Below, piece by piece: positions 31,885 to 43,791 of a stretch of 64,000 nucleotides of DNA; position 1 is the first letter of the stretch, and every line of letters starts with the position of its first letter. A program made the position numbers and the translations under genes. This DNA comes from Spongospora subterranea f. sp. subterranea. Its lineage: Eukaryota; Endomyxa: Phytomyxea; Phytomyxea; Plasmodiophorida. The notes beneath the pieces were generated by a model. That model had not been told where the DNA came from and did not search any database. It saw only the letters and a list, made by a program, of their open reading frames with translations. The stretch lies in assembly GCA_049724395.1 (NCBI GenBank), contig JAUGWO010000091.1:248001-312000 (forward strand), read 5' to 3'.

Positions 31885-33011
31885 ATGGTGTTTACCTCGT
31901 CCTGTCCCAGCGGATTAGCCATGTCCTCGGTGTTGTCCAAGGTTGGCATGATTACGGTTGCCTTCTGCGTGTTTCGCTTGGCCAGGTTCATGTTCACCTA
32001 CTTTATCCGCCCTTCAACCTCCTTTTCTAAATATGGCTCGCATTCCAAAACCTGGGCAGTGGTTACTGGTGCTTCGTCAGGAATTGGCGCTGCGTTTGCC
32101 GAATCGCTCGCCAAGCGTGGCATGAACGTTGTTATCATTGCCCGTTCTGCTAACACACTAAAACTTGTCGCGGATTCTATTGCGAAATCATCACCCTCGG
32201 TTCAGACTAAAATTGTGATTGCCGATGCTGCTTCGCCCAACGCGGTCAATGAAATTGTTAAGGCTGTTGATGGCCTGGACGTATCTGTTCTAGTCAACAA
32301 TGTCGGCGTTTCTGATGATGTACCGACAGAATTGGCACAAATGACGACCGAGATGATCACGAACATCATCAACGTCAACGTGTCGTTCACAACATTATTG
32401 ACGGCCGCTTTCGTTCCGATTCTGACCAAGACAGTGAAGAGCTGCCATTGTCGTGGCGCCATCATCAGTCTGAGCTCGTTCTCCATTCTTGTTCCTGTTC
32501 CTCTGCACTCTGTTTACAGTGGAACTAAGAGCTATATCAACTCGTGGTCTCGTTGCATTGCCGGGGAGCTATCCCACTACAATATCGATGTTGTGTCGAG
32601 GTGATCTGGTCAATTGATTTTAATTATTGTTTAGTCCAGACTGGAATTGAATTGCTTCGTTTTGACGTAAACTCTTTCTTGTTAACTGTTTCTCAATTTT
32701 TGTCCAAATCTCCGTATACGCCGTTGCTCATGTTGGGTTTTGTTAGCGTTCCGAGCTATGTGAAAACGACAATGAGCGGTTTCCGTAAAACGAGCACGTT
32801 AGTGCTGTCGGCTGAACAGGTTGCTGACGATACGTTGAATAAGGTTGCATTCGGTTACGTCTCCATCATACCTTCGTTTACCCATGCTGTATCCGCCTGG
32901 ATTGCCAGCTTGATCCCTGAGACATATCTAGCCAGTAGTACCAGGAAGTTCATGCTCAATGCGCGAAGTAAATTGTTGGCCCGCGCTGCCAAGGCGCAGA
33001 AATCCACTTAA
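31885..33011 (+). CDS. Short-chain dehydrogenase, 3-ketoacyl-CoA reductase / HSD17B12-like
   Basis: Two exons, 31885-32600 and 32747-33011. An N-terminal membrane segment (VGMITVAFCVFRLARFMF) precedes the NAD(P)-binding loop TGASSGIGAAFAE. LVNNVGVS is the NNxG motif, the catalytic Ser lies in ISLSSFS, and YSGTKSY supplies Tyr and Lys. The join VVS-SVPSYVKTTMSGF matches the very-long-chain 3-oxoacyl-CoA reductases of the ER fatty-acid elongation cycle, and the overall length of about 326 residues fits. A steroid dehydrogenase role is possible. The start could also be the Met at 31921. It is co-directional with the next three genes but independently spaced. Confidence 0.9.
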
Positions 33012-33585
33012 TCGTCAACATGATTGGAAAAAAATCTCCATTGTTTTAATACACTTACGTTTATCATGGTTCTTAGCCCATTTTCAATGACGGTTGATTT
33101 GTATCATAACCGGGATAAACATTTCGATATTGTGATGGAGATATCGATCGCTGACATGTTTATTTTCGCCGTACATTATTCGATATTTGCTGCTATTGAA
33201 TCCATAACATGATTGCCTGTGTTGCAATAAGATGCTTCCCGACTGTTTTATCGATATTTATGTTGGCTGGTCTCGGAAGAAAAATCGCGTGCCATCTCGC
33301 TGATTGTCGTCAAAGTTATATCTGAGATCAAGACAATGGGCGAACCTGATGTTGTGCAATTCTAAGACAATTCTGTATTGTCCTTTCGTTGGGCTTTTAT
33401 AGATTAGGGCGCAACCTCATCTTAAGTCACTCTGTAAAGTCTTGTTGATATTTACCACTGTCAGGCGGGCGATGCCCATGAACAGATTCCCATCAATTCC
33501 AATGACTGAAAATATCATATATTCCAATCAAAGAAGTCCGTTTTCACGATTGACGGCGGGTTGCCGTTCAGCGTTTGGTCGCCTC
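33012..33585. other. Intergenic region
   Basis: 3' flank of the SDR and upstream region of the Cys-repeat gene. An in-frame extension of the latter begins at 33442, but the signal peptide points to the ATG at 33586. Nothing else was recognised. Confidence 0.4.
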
Positions 33586-34869
33586 ATGAGGAGAAGCGAG
33601 TTTCTCGCGCTGTTCGTCGTTCTCATGTCGCCGTTGGTCTCGGAATCGGCCACAACGACAGGAAATGAATGGCCAGGCGATATCAAGCTGGCGATCACCA
33701 ATCAGGAAGATTACGTCTGGAGTGTCCGCCTCTACATCACGAACAATGACGCCCGCGCCGCCAGCGGGTTTCTCCTGAAACTCAGGCTGAAAAATCCCGA
33801 GAACGGTGCCTTGGAGCTGAAATCCGAGACGAACGTCGATATTGATTCAAGTGGAGCCAATATCGGTACATGGTCATTACGGGCCCATCAACCGTTTGGA
33901 TTGAGTGGAAATGGCGCTGTCTATTCTGGCTCATCCTTCAAAATTGTGTTCAACGGGCCACTTTACGGGCATTGCATTGGGATCGATCTCCTACAGCCCG
34001 ACGTGACATTGTTCGCTCCAGAATGTTCAGAGTCATCGTGTCCAGCGACATGTGGCGATGGAGCTTGCAACAGCGGCGAGACGTGTGCCACGTGCCCAAT
34101 CGATTGCCTTCGATCATCGTCGGAATTGAAATGCGCGGGAGCGTGTGGTGATGGATTATGTTCACATGGCGAATCTGATCAAACATGTCCTGAGGATTGC
34201 CAGGCCGTAGTTTGCAAGGCGCCGTTCCAGTTTATCTTCGGCTGGAATCTGAATACGACGCTCTTAGCCGCAGGAGTATTGATGGCGATTTTGTTCGGGC
34301 TGATTAGCGGTTTGTGCTTCAAGTACAAGATCGAGCGGCAACAGCTTCTGGCGGAAGAGACTGACAAGAACCACCAGGCCACATTACGACGTATTCCTGC
34401 TCCTAGCGAGTACGATGAGAGCGTCCATGATCTTGAAGCTGCTAAAGAATCGTCTGTAGTGAAACCGGCGCCACCAGAAAACATCTACGCCGAGTATGAT
34501 GAGGAAGTGGCTCATCAACATATTCCCATTGCCTCAAAGGCGAACATATTCTACGAGAGACCGTGGATCAATCCAGACGTTGCTTCCTCATCAGACTTCA
34601 CAACAAGAAGTGTCTCGGCAGCGTCTCCGTCAGTTGCGTCAATCAGGTCCGATGCCGAACTGTCGTTGGCGCTGGCATACTCGCAGGCCGAGCCCAGGGT
34701 TCCTGGATATTTGCAAGATATGGCGCAGTTGTCGCCAGCTGGGGTTGAAGATGGACTGCGGAAACGATTGCGACTCGACTCACAATCGTTGCAAGATGCT
34801 CCGATCATGGTCACTCCCGTTGCGCCAAGTAGCGATGGTCACACAATGTTGGCCAATCAGCCCACCTAA
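33586..34869 (+). CDS. Type I membrane protein with two CGDG Cys repeats
   Basis: A single-exon protein of about 427 residues from the Met that heads a clean signal peptide (FLALFVVLMSPLVSESA); the frame extends 48 codons further upstream. The ectodomain begins with a beta-rich region resembling a cellulose-binding type 2 or similar fold (W-rich, IKLAITNQEDYVWSVRLYIT). It then has two Cys repeats, CGDGACNSGETCATCPIDC and CGDGLCSHGESDQTCPEDC, of the kind seen in many secreted bacterial and protist proteins. A helix (TTLLAAGVLMAILFGLISG) and a Ser-rich cytosolic tail of about 170 residues follow. It may be a surface or wall-binding receptor. No enzyme motif is seen. Confidence 0.75.
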   Translation: MRRSEFLALFVVLMSPLVSESATTTGNEWPGDIKLAITNQEDYVWSVRLYITNNDARAASGFLLKLRLKNPENGALELKSETNVDIDSSGANIGTWSLRAHQPFGLSGNGAVYSGSSFKIVFNGPLYGHCIGIDLLQPDVTLFAPECSESSCPATCGDGACNSGETCATCPIDCLRSSSELKCAGACGDGLCSHGESDQTCPEDCQAVVCKAPFQFIFGWNLNTTLLAAGVLMAILFGLISGLCFKYKIERQQLLAEETDKNHQATLRRIPAPSEYDESVHDLEAAKESSVVKPAPPENIYAEYDEEVAHQHIPIASKANIFYERPWINPDVASSSDFTTRSVSAASPSVASIRSDAELSLALAYSQAEPRVPGYLQDMAQLSPAGVEDGLRKRLRLDSQSLQDAPIMVTPVAPSSDGHTMLANQPT

Positions 34870-35471
34870 TGATTTTGTTCCCTCTTGGAAAAATTGGATG
34901 TTATATAGAATATGTCTTATAAATCGACCAATCACGCATGTTTATTTAAAGAAGGTAAATTCAATTCAATTAAGTAGGCGCGAAGCTCAGCGTCGCGCGC
35001 TGGGCTAGCTGATTTATGGAATTTCGACCAACCGTGTGGCGTTTTGGTAATGGGCACTGTCCAATGAATATATCTGGCGACTTGTGATGGGGGTTGCTCC
35101 GTCTGAGTCGCTGGACCTATTGACCTGTTGAATCATAAACCACTTGGCAATAATCAAATGGGGGTTACGACTTCCCAGTCATACGCCATTCTCTCTCACC
35201 CAACAAACCTATGTTTCTGATTCCTCAGAAAAACTCAATTTTTGACTAATCCTCATTTGTAGTTGGGATACACATTGAAAAAGATTGGCCACTTCGTCTG
35301 ACAAAGAAACCTGTGGCGGACGGCGACGACCTCTGAGCTGCATCCAGAGAATATCAGGTACTGCCCGTCCTCAGACGTGCATCATGATCAGCATGGCTGA
35401 AAACTGATTGCAATGCGTCACCCGTCGTCACAGGGACTTCACACGTTCACCATTCGGCTCATTCCATTGAC
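34870..35471. other. Intergenic region
   Basis: No gene recognised. It holds the 3' flank of the Cys-repeat gene and the upstream region of the RhoGAP gene. Confidence 0.4.
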
Positions 35472-38400
35472 ATGGCCCGATTGTTTGCTGATATAACTCA
35501 TAAATACCAAGGCGAAGCTCCGGATTCGTTGTCACCGGTAGTCGTAAGCCCTAAGACACGTCGTCTGAATGTCGAATCGTAAGTTTCCCCCATCGCCTGA
35601 GCCCGTCTGCTTTTCTTAGCGTGCAACCATTCGTCCGTAGCATGAAAGTTTCTCGCGAAATCAGGCTTGCAGTTCTAGCCCATGATCCTGTTTCACTTCG
35701 CGCTGCTTTGAGTTCAGCTGAACAACTTGGTTTGGATACGCATTTGATCAAAGCCGCTCGGTCAAGCCTGACGGATATGGAAACCGATGCATACGACGAA
35801 AATACTTCTCCTGTTCAGCCCAGTGCTTATGACAACAAGGAGGGAACCCCTTCTTCTTTCAGTCGATTGTACAAAGCGTTCCTACCTAGCACGAAAGTCC
35901 AAAACCAAATCCCATCGACGAAGCGGTCTCTAACTTTGGACCCCAGTGAAAACAAAAAGGTGACTCCGAAGTCCTGTTTCTCAATTTTTATCAGTCTCAA
36001 ATCTTGGGTGGTTAGGTGAAAAAGGACGAAATTGACTCTCAAATAGTTGAAGGCGAAGTAGAAAGTAGATCTAGCTCTGTCGTTGGTGCAGTTGACAGTT
36101 CAATCGCCTACAGCTTTGAGCGTTAACCAACATCCTCTGTTCGATGATAAATCCCAGGCATTCGATGATAAGTCTCAGACTTCGCGGATCATTCAAAACA
36201 TTCCTGCGGAGGGATCTCAATCCAAAGACTGCATACCAGATGGGGTTTCGCGATTCAAGAATGTCCTTCAGCCCGCACTCTCTGAAAAAATAGCTCGAAT
36301 TCGGTTGGAATCCGCAAAAGTTGATATCACTTGCAAAGACCTCACAAAGTATGCACCATCATTTATTACACAATGCAACACGTTTCTGATGTTGCTTTTC
36401 TTGAAGATTCATCAAACATGCTCACGAAGCACAGGAAAAAGTGGTGTCTGCGATGGCTGTATTAGCTGAAGAATCCAGCAGCATGAGCATTGTTAAATCA
36501 GGCATGACTCTTGACGCTCCGTGGTCTGACGCTTTCATCCAGCCGTCTTACTTGCTAATCCCTAATCGACGTTTAGGCTATTGCTTCGCGGACAGCTCCT
36601 CAGCAAAGTAGAACAAGATAAGGACATATTGCTTAAACTTCGAGAAGTAGGGCTGAGTACCTCAGTATGAATTCGCAGCTTGACATTCTTCTAGGATGCA
36701 ATGCTACCGGTTGCCACAGCAATTCCGTCAATAGAAATTGAAATCCGCTCTTTATTCGAGGAAGCCGCTTTCTTAGAATTGGAATGTAGCAAAGCTATGA
36801 CCGATATGGAAAAGTTTCACAATCGGGAAATCAAAGTACTCTTATATGGTCATTAGTTCAATATGTTTTTTTCATTATTTGTTTTAGTTCGCCGAATCAA
36901 GCAGGTCTACCGGGGAAGATAACGATAGCGTGGACATACCTTCGAGGGGGCGCCGAGCCAGTACAACAGCCATTCCAAACCATGATCCTCCTCTCACTCG
37001 AGAGCGAAGGTTCAGCGCAGTTCTTTTACGTAGGCCATCGCTTCTGGTACAACGTCAAGAAAGCAATCATATAAATCGCGAACAAGATAATGTGTGTTCG
37101 AAAGTTGAAGCGACTGTTATGTTTAAAAGAATGTATTGTGAATATTTGAAACGATTGCCAGAGGTATGCTCTTCATGGATCGCCTCAGTTGATATATCAT
37201 TTTGTCTCGTTTTCAGATCATTCAACGCGTTTACATCCTAAATGAAAAACGACTCAATATCATCAAGAGTGCGTTATCGGTTATCTGCGCCAACAAGCAA
37301 AACCATGCAGAATCCGAAGTAATACGTTCGTAACAAGTCAATTCAATTTTTTCATTAGAGATTTTAGGTCGGCAATATCCGGACACTTGCTGAAGTTGTG
37401 GGTCGCATTGACGTAGACAAAGATCTCAGCACGCTTAGAAGTCTGAGTGACACAGCTTTTGCAACAGATGCGGAATATACTTTATCCGCTTCAATGAACA
37501 GTTTACAGCCTGGGTTGTGCTCAAAATTTGACAGCTACTTTTTCGATCCTTCAAGATATCGATCCTATCCAGTCGATTTCTCGTCTGGAAATGGATTTGA
37601 TATCGCTCTTGATCATGTAACTTCACAGCTATCATCCGCATGTCCATCTTCCTGAATATTTTCAGGCGATTACCAGCAAGCAGACTGTATCAAGTTTATA
37701 TTCGTTAATTATGCTCTGGCTGCAGATTTTTCAGCAACAATCTGAGTCATTGACTAAAGCTGCAAAAACCGTTCAGTCTATGCCTGGAAACGCGAATCAT
37801 ATTGGCGATGGTCAGAATCGTGCACTGAATTCCCTTATCAAATCAACTCAGGTTAATGATGTGCTTTGTAATAGCATTGCTAATGCTAATTCCAAAACAG
37901 TTTCAATCAGCAAGCTTTCAAAAATGCTCAAACTCTCTTAATGATTCGGTGTTATTGTTACGCGATGAGAAGGTAGGACTAAAAAAACAACAATTGGAAA
38001 TTGCTTCAGTCTCACTTTCTGGTTATAGCAAGCGATCAAGCGACTTCATCGCTGCATTACAGAGGTCCGTAGTCGTGGAACAAGAGAACTTCACACCGTT
38101 CTGGCTGTAATATCATCGTCCACCTCTTTTTTATCGATATCACTCATCTTAGATTATAGCATGAACAAAGATGCAAAGAAACACGTGATCGACTAGAAAC
38201 CGAGTTTAACAAGTCGACACTGCTGATTAATTCTTCTTACGAAAACGCAAGTGGTTCAAACCAAGCTCAACTAGACAATATTCTGTCAAAAGTCGAGAGG
38301 GATGAAAAAAGTTTTCGCCAAGCGGATCTAACATTCCGCAATGCTCAACACTCTGTGCAAGTAAGTTCTGACCAGATGCATGTTTTCCTCTCTTGATCAA

Positions 38401-40395
38401 CCTCAATAGGCGACACAAGAAACCCAAGCAATTATGCACTGTCAGTTTCTGAGCCAATTACAACAGGCAGAGGAATCGCGTTTACATGTTTGTTCAAAAT
38501 CCATGAGATTGTTGGGTCAATCTGTGCATGATTTGATAAATTCCATTGAACAATCCGATTTGGATGTCTTGGCTGCATTTTCAGCCATAGATATCAACAA
38601 GGATTTGCGGCAATTTATCGAGGCGACGTACTCGTCTGGAGAGAAAATCGATGAGTCTGATTTCGTTGCGGACTACGTCAATGAACTTGCTGCTGACGGG
38701 TTTGGTCCAGCTTACGATCACACAATGGCAGGCTTAATGCAAATGAAATCAATGCTCATCATATTGGAGAATTGGGCGGATCCCATCGAATATTCTAGGA
38801 CGTTATCTAAGGTCAAAGTCAATCCATCGAGCACGGAACTGCCGTCAGTTCAGAACGCCTTGATACAATGCCAGCATCTGTAAAACACAATTTGTTGATG
38901 TTGGTTAGATGTTAAGTTGTTTTGTCAGTGTCATGGGTGTTTGCCAAGCTATAGAGGACCATGCCTCCAGCTATCGTGAAATCCTCACCAGTGTCTCCAA
39001 GCAGAGGCATACGTTGAAAGCCGAGGCTCGCAAGATTCGCAAAAACTTCGCCGCTGGTCATCGCCGCGTTACCTTGGCCACACATAATCATGGACAAGCT
39101 GTCGAGGCACAAAGAAAATACCTGGATAAGCTTCAGGTAAGTTCAACAGCAATGAAATATTTACCTGAAATTTGACATTTATATTAGACTGCTCGCGGGC
39201 AATCATCCGGTCCGAATCCTGGACAAACTATGTCCATGTTGAGCCTGACAAAGTTCTTCTCTCGAGATGCATCAAAAACTCTGCAGAAAGCTGAACAGGG
39301 TATGAACTCGTCTAAATGTTCATTGGAAACGTCGGTTCAGGAACTGTCATCGGCAATACATGAACGTGAAGTCACTGTGCAAACTACATTGCGCGGGCTA
39401 CAAGAAATCGAGGTTCACAGGGTGGCAGCTTTGCAATGGTGCGTCCCAACTCTAATGAACCATCGACATGAAAAGTTTGGGCAAATTGCCGAGCTGGCTC
39501 AAGCACTGCACGTCAAATGCAGCAACCTTGATTTATCGTCCGGCCTACAAAAGTTCATTACGGACAACTGTGCAGGGACACCTCCACCCACTTTTTTGAT
39601 TCAACGCGCCATGGACCTTGCCACTAGGAGGTGGGCCGATGGTCAAGTCAACAGTGCAATGAATTCCAGCAAATCAGTCAGTTACTGTAGCGAGGACGAG
39701 GAGGGCTACGTCAACCAGAACTTGGAGTCTTCCCCCGCCAACATCATCGATGAAGAACGTTGCGCAAGCCATGATGATTTGTTTGGAGGCAGCCTCAACT
39801 CGGCTTCTTTACAAAACGGCGTCGCCAAGGTTGTTACTACATGCATTGCGTTTTTAAGCATCAAGCAACAGGAACTCTCAGCCAATATTTTCCGAAACTC
39901 GGCTCCGCCTGAGGAAGTACAAGCCCTGGTTAACGAGTTCAGCCGTGATCAAAACCTTGCTCTGGTCACACAATCCACCGCCAGCGTCGCTTCGGTCCTC
40001 AAACTTTACATAATGCAATTGCATCCGTCGTTAATCCCATCTACTCGTGCTTCGGAACTGTTAAGCATTTATAAGAACGCGTCATCTGATCAAAGAGTTT
40101 CGAAAGCTCGTCAGTGGCTTGCGAAGCTCCCAGCTGTTAATCGCAACACTCTCAAGCTTATTCTTCTCTTTTTGTCGGATATGTCTCAATGTCCAACCTC
40201 TCAGGCCACTGCGGTAATCCATGATCCATCAATAGTCGCCGACTGAAATACTGAACATTTTACTTGCAGATGTCTATTACAAACATTGCAGTGTCCTGGT
40301 CCCCAGTATTGTTGAAATCGGCTGTTGGAACCACTATCCAAGCAGTATCACGTCTGCTTCATGATACTCCCTCAATCTTTTCAGAATCAGCATGA
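35472..40395 (+). CDS. RhoGAP protein with long coiled-coil, F-BAR-like region
   Basis: Likely GTPase-activating protein for a Rho-family GTPase, acting at membranes or on actin. Exon 1 is 35472-35578 and exon 2 starts at 35620; about a dozen exons follow. The middle (36.9-39.4 kb) encodes long helical segments such as EREVTVQTTLRGLQEIEVHR with the length and spacing of an F-BAR domain. The C-terminal RhoGAP has VAKVVTTCIAFL, the arginine finger in NIFRNSAPPEEVQAL, SVASVLKLYIMQL, LPAVNRNTLKLILLFL, and after a last intron MSITNIAVSWSPVLL. The stop is TGA at 40393-40395. Exon borders between 36 and 39 kb are uncertain. RGD1 or srGAP-type proteins are the nearest known layout. Confidence 0.75.
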
Positions 40396-41366
40396 GGATT
40401 ATTTTTAAGTTTAATGTCCTTTAATCCAGCGTTCAGTAATTCTAATATAATATTGTCAAAATCTTATTTATTCGAATATTTGCAACTATAGTAGTGATTG
40501 TGCCGCGTAAAGCTTTGGGCTTTGTCACCTACAGTTCGGGTTTATGTCATGGATGACCTCTTGATTGCATTTTGAATAATACTTCTACTGTACATAACTT
40601 GTGCAAGGGGCAAAAAGACTATGGAATGCATCAGAAAACGACAAGGCAAGCAATGATACGAGGCAGTTCCTTTGTCACAGCACGGGACCGCTGTTTCAAG
40701 GCTACTATCATACACGTTTGTGCAACGCGTAAATGTCAAAACTTTCAACGCGCATACGAGTGAATATTGAACAAAGGGATTGTCATGGGAACAACCACAA
40801 ACGTTCCCAACTGCCAATTACAAGGTACGGGCTGATTTTGCCTAGAAATCCTGGAATATGGTCATCGGATTCAGAGAAGGCAGAGTCATTGCGAAAACGT
40901 TGCGTGGATAATCTGGGACAAGCTGGAATAGCTCTCACACAAAATTCGTCCCAAGGTGCAGTCAAAACAACAACGACAGTTAGTTTACCGGTGAATCGTT
41001 CTTATCAATGAAACGCTGTAGAAAGAATGAAGATAGGTAGATAGGTGCAGTCTGGAGCAATAGCAATATTCGAATGACGATAATATCTGGGACACAACAG
41101 AGTGACGGCGATCTGTGGTGACATTAACTGGTATCGCAGCGACTCTCCAACTATGTCACTATTCCCTAATCCCAACAGATATATGTACTCCCTATTGTAA
41201 CATATATTCAATATGGGGTAACAGGGGGAGGGGATCACTTCATCCCCAATTCATTATTCGCTTTATTCATTTAGTGTCTCGCGTTGGCGAAATAACAAGG
41301 CGCGTGCCGTTGGTTGTTGACACAACGAAGGGAGGGGCAGTAGCTGATTGCCATTTCTCTGAAGTG
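40396..41366. other. Intergenic region
   Basis: No recognised gene. An open frame running into the next gene from 41115 lacks a signal before the ATG at 41367 and is probably not translated. Confidence 0.4.
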
Positions 41367-42692
41367 ATGTCGCTTCAAACGCTCGGATTCTTGTTGGTGT
41401 TGATAGGCTGCGCGTACAGTCAACCGACAAGTTCGGGACAGTTCACGAAATCGGCAGATGGCAAATCATCGTCAGGAACGGTCGTCATCTCCGGTCTGGT
41501 TTTCAGCCCTTGCGTGACGACAAACTTTTCTTTCAGCCCCAGCGTACCGGCCAACCTTGCCGATAACAACCCAAACGTTGTTTTGACGTTGAGCTATACC
41601 TATCAAGCTGCTTCTCCTCAAGAAGTTCTGATCTCGAATGGAATTTCAATGGGTGTCGCATTAATGGCAGGAAATACACCAGCAGCCGCTACGAATTTAG
41701 TGATTTTCAATCCGACAAACGGAGTTGACGGTACCACGACGATATCTCTGGCGTCTGCTGTCAGGTTCGATACATTAAGTCTTCAGAGGATGAGCAACCT
41801 TAATGGGATTGACCAATGTGACCCAAAAGCTATATCAGCGCCAGGAGCCGTATTCGCAAACGTCAGGTTGACGCTGACGATTCGCGTTGGGAACGAGGCA
41901 GCAGCAAACAATGTAGCAGTCGCTAATCCTGGTGAGGGTGTAGTTTTGGCGTATTCCAAAGGAACTATGCTTGATGGATTCAAAGAATTTCCTTGGGGGA
42001 AAAGAACTTACACATTTGAGGCGGATCACATAGTAAGGTCATATTGCAGGCAGAACATGTTTTCTGACGTTAAATTTACAGGATTGGACACCGTGCGAGT
42101 ACATTGGGTTAACCTTCTATAATGTGGCTAAAAAGTACCATCAAAATGATTGTTGCATAATTCGTATTGAAGGTTTGACATTAGGTATTTGATGAAGTCT
42201 GTTACAGGAGTTCGTCTAACACTGCAAACGACAAGCGACATTACTGTACAGCTGCGTTTGCACGATGTCGGACAGGTAAGAACATCACAAAAATTGTGCC
42301 ATTGTTGCGAATCAATGCGATTACGACAGGATAAAGATGTATTTTCGAGCTTGATCACGATCAAGGCTTCGTCAACTTTTCAGCCGATGACATTTCCAAT
42401 TTCCGGATTGGCACCTACTATAAAGTTTGATCAAATTCTGATCGCAGAGAATCAAGGCATTCTGTGCTCTTCCAGTCCATCTCACGTAATGGTACAGGAA
42501 GTGGCGCTGGTAGGCTTGGCGGATCTGCCAACACAGTTTGTCCCTAGTATCAATGGAGTTCAACAAACTGCCAGCCCGAACAAAGATACCACAGGCGGAA
42601 AATCCAAGAACAGCGGCACCAATTCACAACTACTCTACGGGTCCCTGGCTCTTCATCTGGTCTCGCTATTAGTGGTGTGCCTCATGGCTTAG
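41367..42692 (+). CDS. Secreted, probably GPI-anchored surface protein
   Basis: The signal peptide MSLQTLGFLLVLIGCAYSQ starts at 41367. The mature protein is Ser/Thr/Ala/Val-rich and beta-like (VVLTLSYTYQAASPQEVLI, VRLTLTIRVGNEAAAN). Later exons give TGVRLTLQTTSDITVQLRL and IKFDQILIAENQGI. The C-terminus is a Ser/Asn/Gly linker followed by a hydrophobic tail (LLYGSLALHLVSLLVVCLMA) with no basic residues after it, as in GPI-anchor signals. At least three exons; introns lie near 42.1 kb and at 42279-42329. No family was recognised. Confidence 0.6.
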
Positions 42693-42841
42693 ATATACCC
42701 AAACTCAACACAATACAGCATGATAGTTTTTGTAATAGATGAACGTGAGACGACGAACGGCCCTTGACGATGATCTTCTCAGATAAGGTCTAGGCACGAT
42801 TAGATTGGGGGGCATATATAGACACACGATGATTTACAAGA

Positions 42842-42985
42842 CTAGTCCAGACGGCTCGCGACTTGGCGGAACACAAACGGAACTGACCGAATAAAGGCGA
42901 TAAATGCAGCGATCGTAAGCGCTTTGTACTTGAGGTCTTGCTTCAGCTTGTTGACATCTGGCCGCGATCTATCGGAGAAAAACAT
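42842..42985 (-). CDS. TOMM5: TOM5-like small subunit of the mitochondrial import receptor
   Basis: A single-exon 47-residue frame, MFFSDRSRPDVNKLKQDL at the N-terminus and FIAFIRSVPFVFRQVASRLD at the C-terminus. Length, the charged N-terminal half, the single C-terminal helix and the (V/I)(A/T)PF(I/V) pattern match TOMM5, a tail-anchored TOM complex subunit of the outer membrane. It lies alone between the GPI-anchored gene and DDX23. For so short a protein, a chance match cannot be fully excluded. Confidence 0.65.
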   Translation of the reverse strand: MFFSDRSRPDVNKLKQDLKYKALTIAAFIAFIRSVPFVFRQVASRLD

Positions 42986-43791
42986 GGCTTATCGTTAACT
43001 GATTAAGAAAACACGGACTGGAACCTTCGGACTCCGTCGCGGAAAAAACGACCTTTTCCAAATAGGTAGGCATTCGTAGCCATTACCGTCACGGAAAGGG
43101 AAAATTCTACACATTGTTTTCACTTCGAGATGTAAACTTATTCAGCGCTTCAATCTGGAAGCGATCCCCAACATAGTTTCACGAATGTACAGCGGACTAT
43201 CATGCTGGTCCTTTGGTCAAGTGAACTTGGATGAATGGCTGAGTTGGACGGCAGCTATTCATCTCGCAATATTCGTTGTCAATGATCAGAAATTTGTATA
43301 GCAGAGTGTTATAGAAAAATTATACAGAGCACCTAGGGTCACGCCGAATTTATCAAATTTCAGGTTTGCTGTCTTCCAATTGACGGACGTTGTAGTTTCC
43401 TCTCGTTATCAAGCGCAACTTCGAAAGTGCATACGACCAGTTATGAAAAAAATACATAGACCTTTGAGATGATGGAGGTCCCGATCATGATAGTGATATA
43501 CGGTAGAGTTCGCCTTTGTACTGAGTTATTACCGAATCGCAATTGCATCAATTCAATGACAGGAGATCAGATCTCCACGACTGATATTAATTTGTAAATA
43601 AAAAAAATGCAAACGCTCGCACTTGATGAAATTGCTGAACAAAGTTTCTTGATACTGTATCTAGCTGCAACTTCATCATTTAGCGCTCTAACATGACATG
43701 AAAACATTTCGCAAGCACACTCAAAACGCCAAAATCTCAACGACATACAGTACTTCGGACGAACACAAAGGATGATAAAATGAATTAAAAA
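42986..43791. other. Intergenic region
   Basis: AT-rich with no recognised gene. It holds the TOM5 upstream region and the DDX23 3' flank. Confidence 0.4.
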
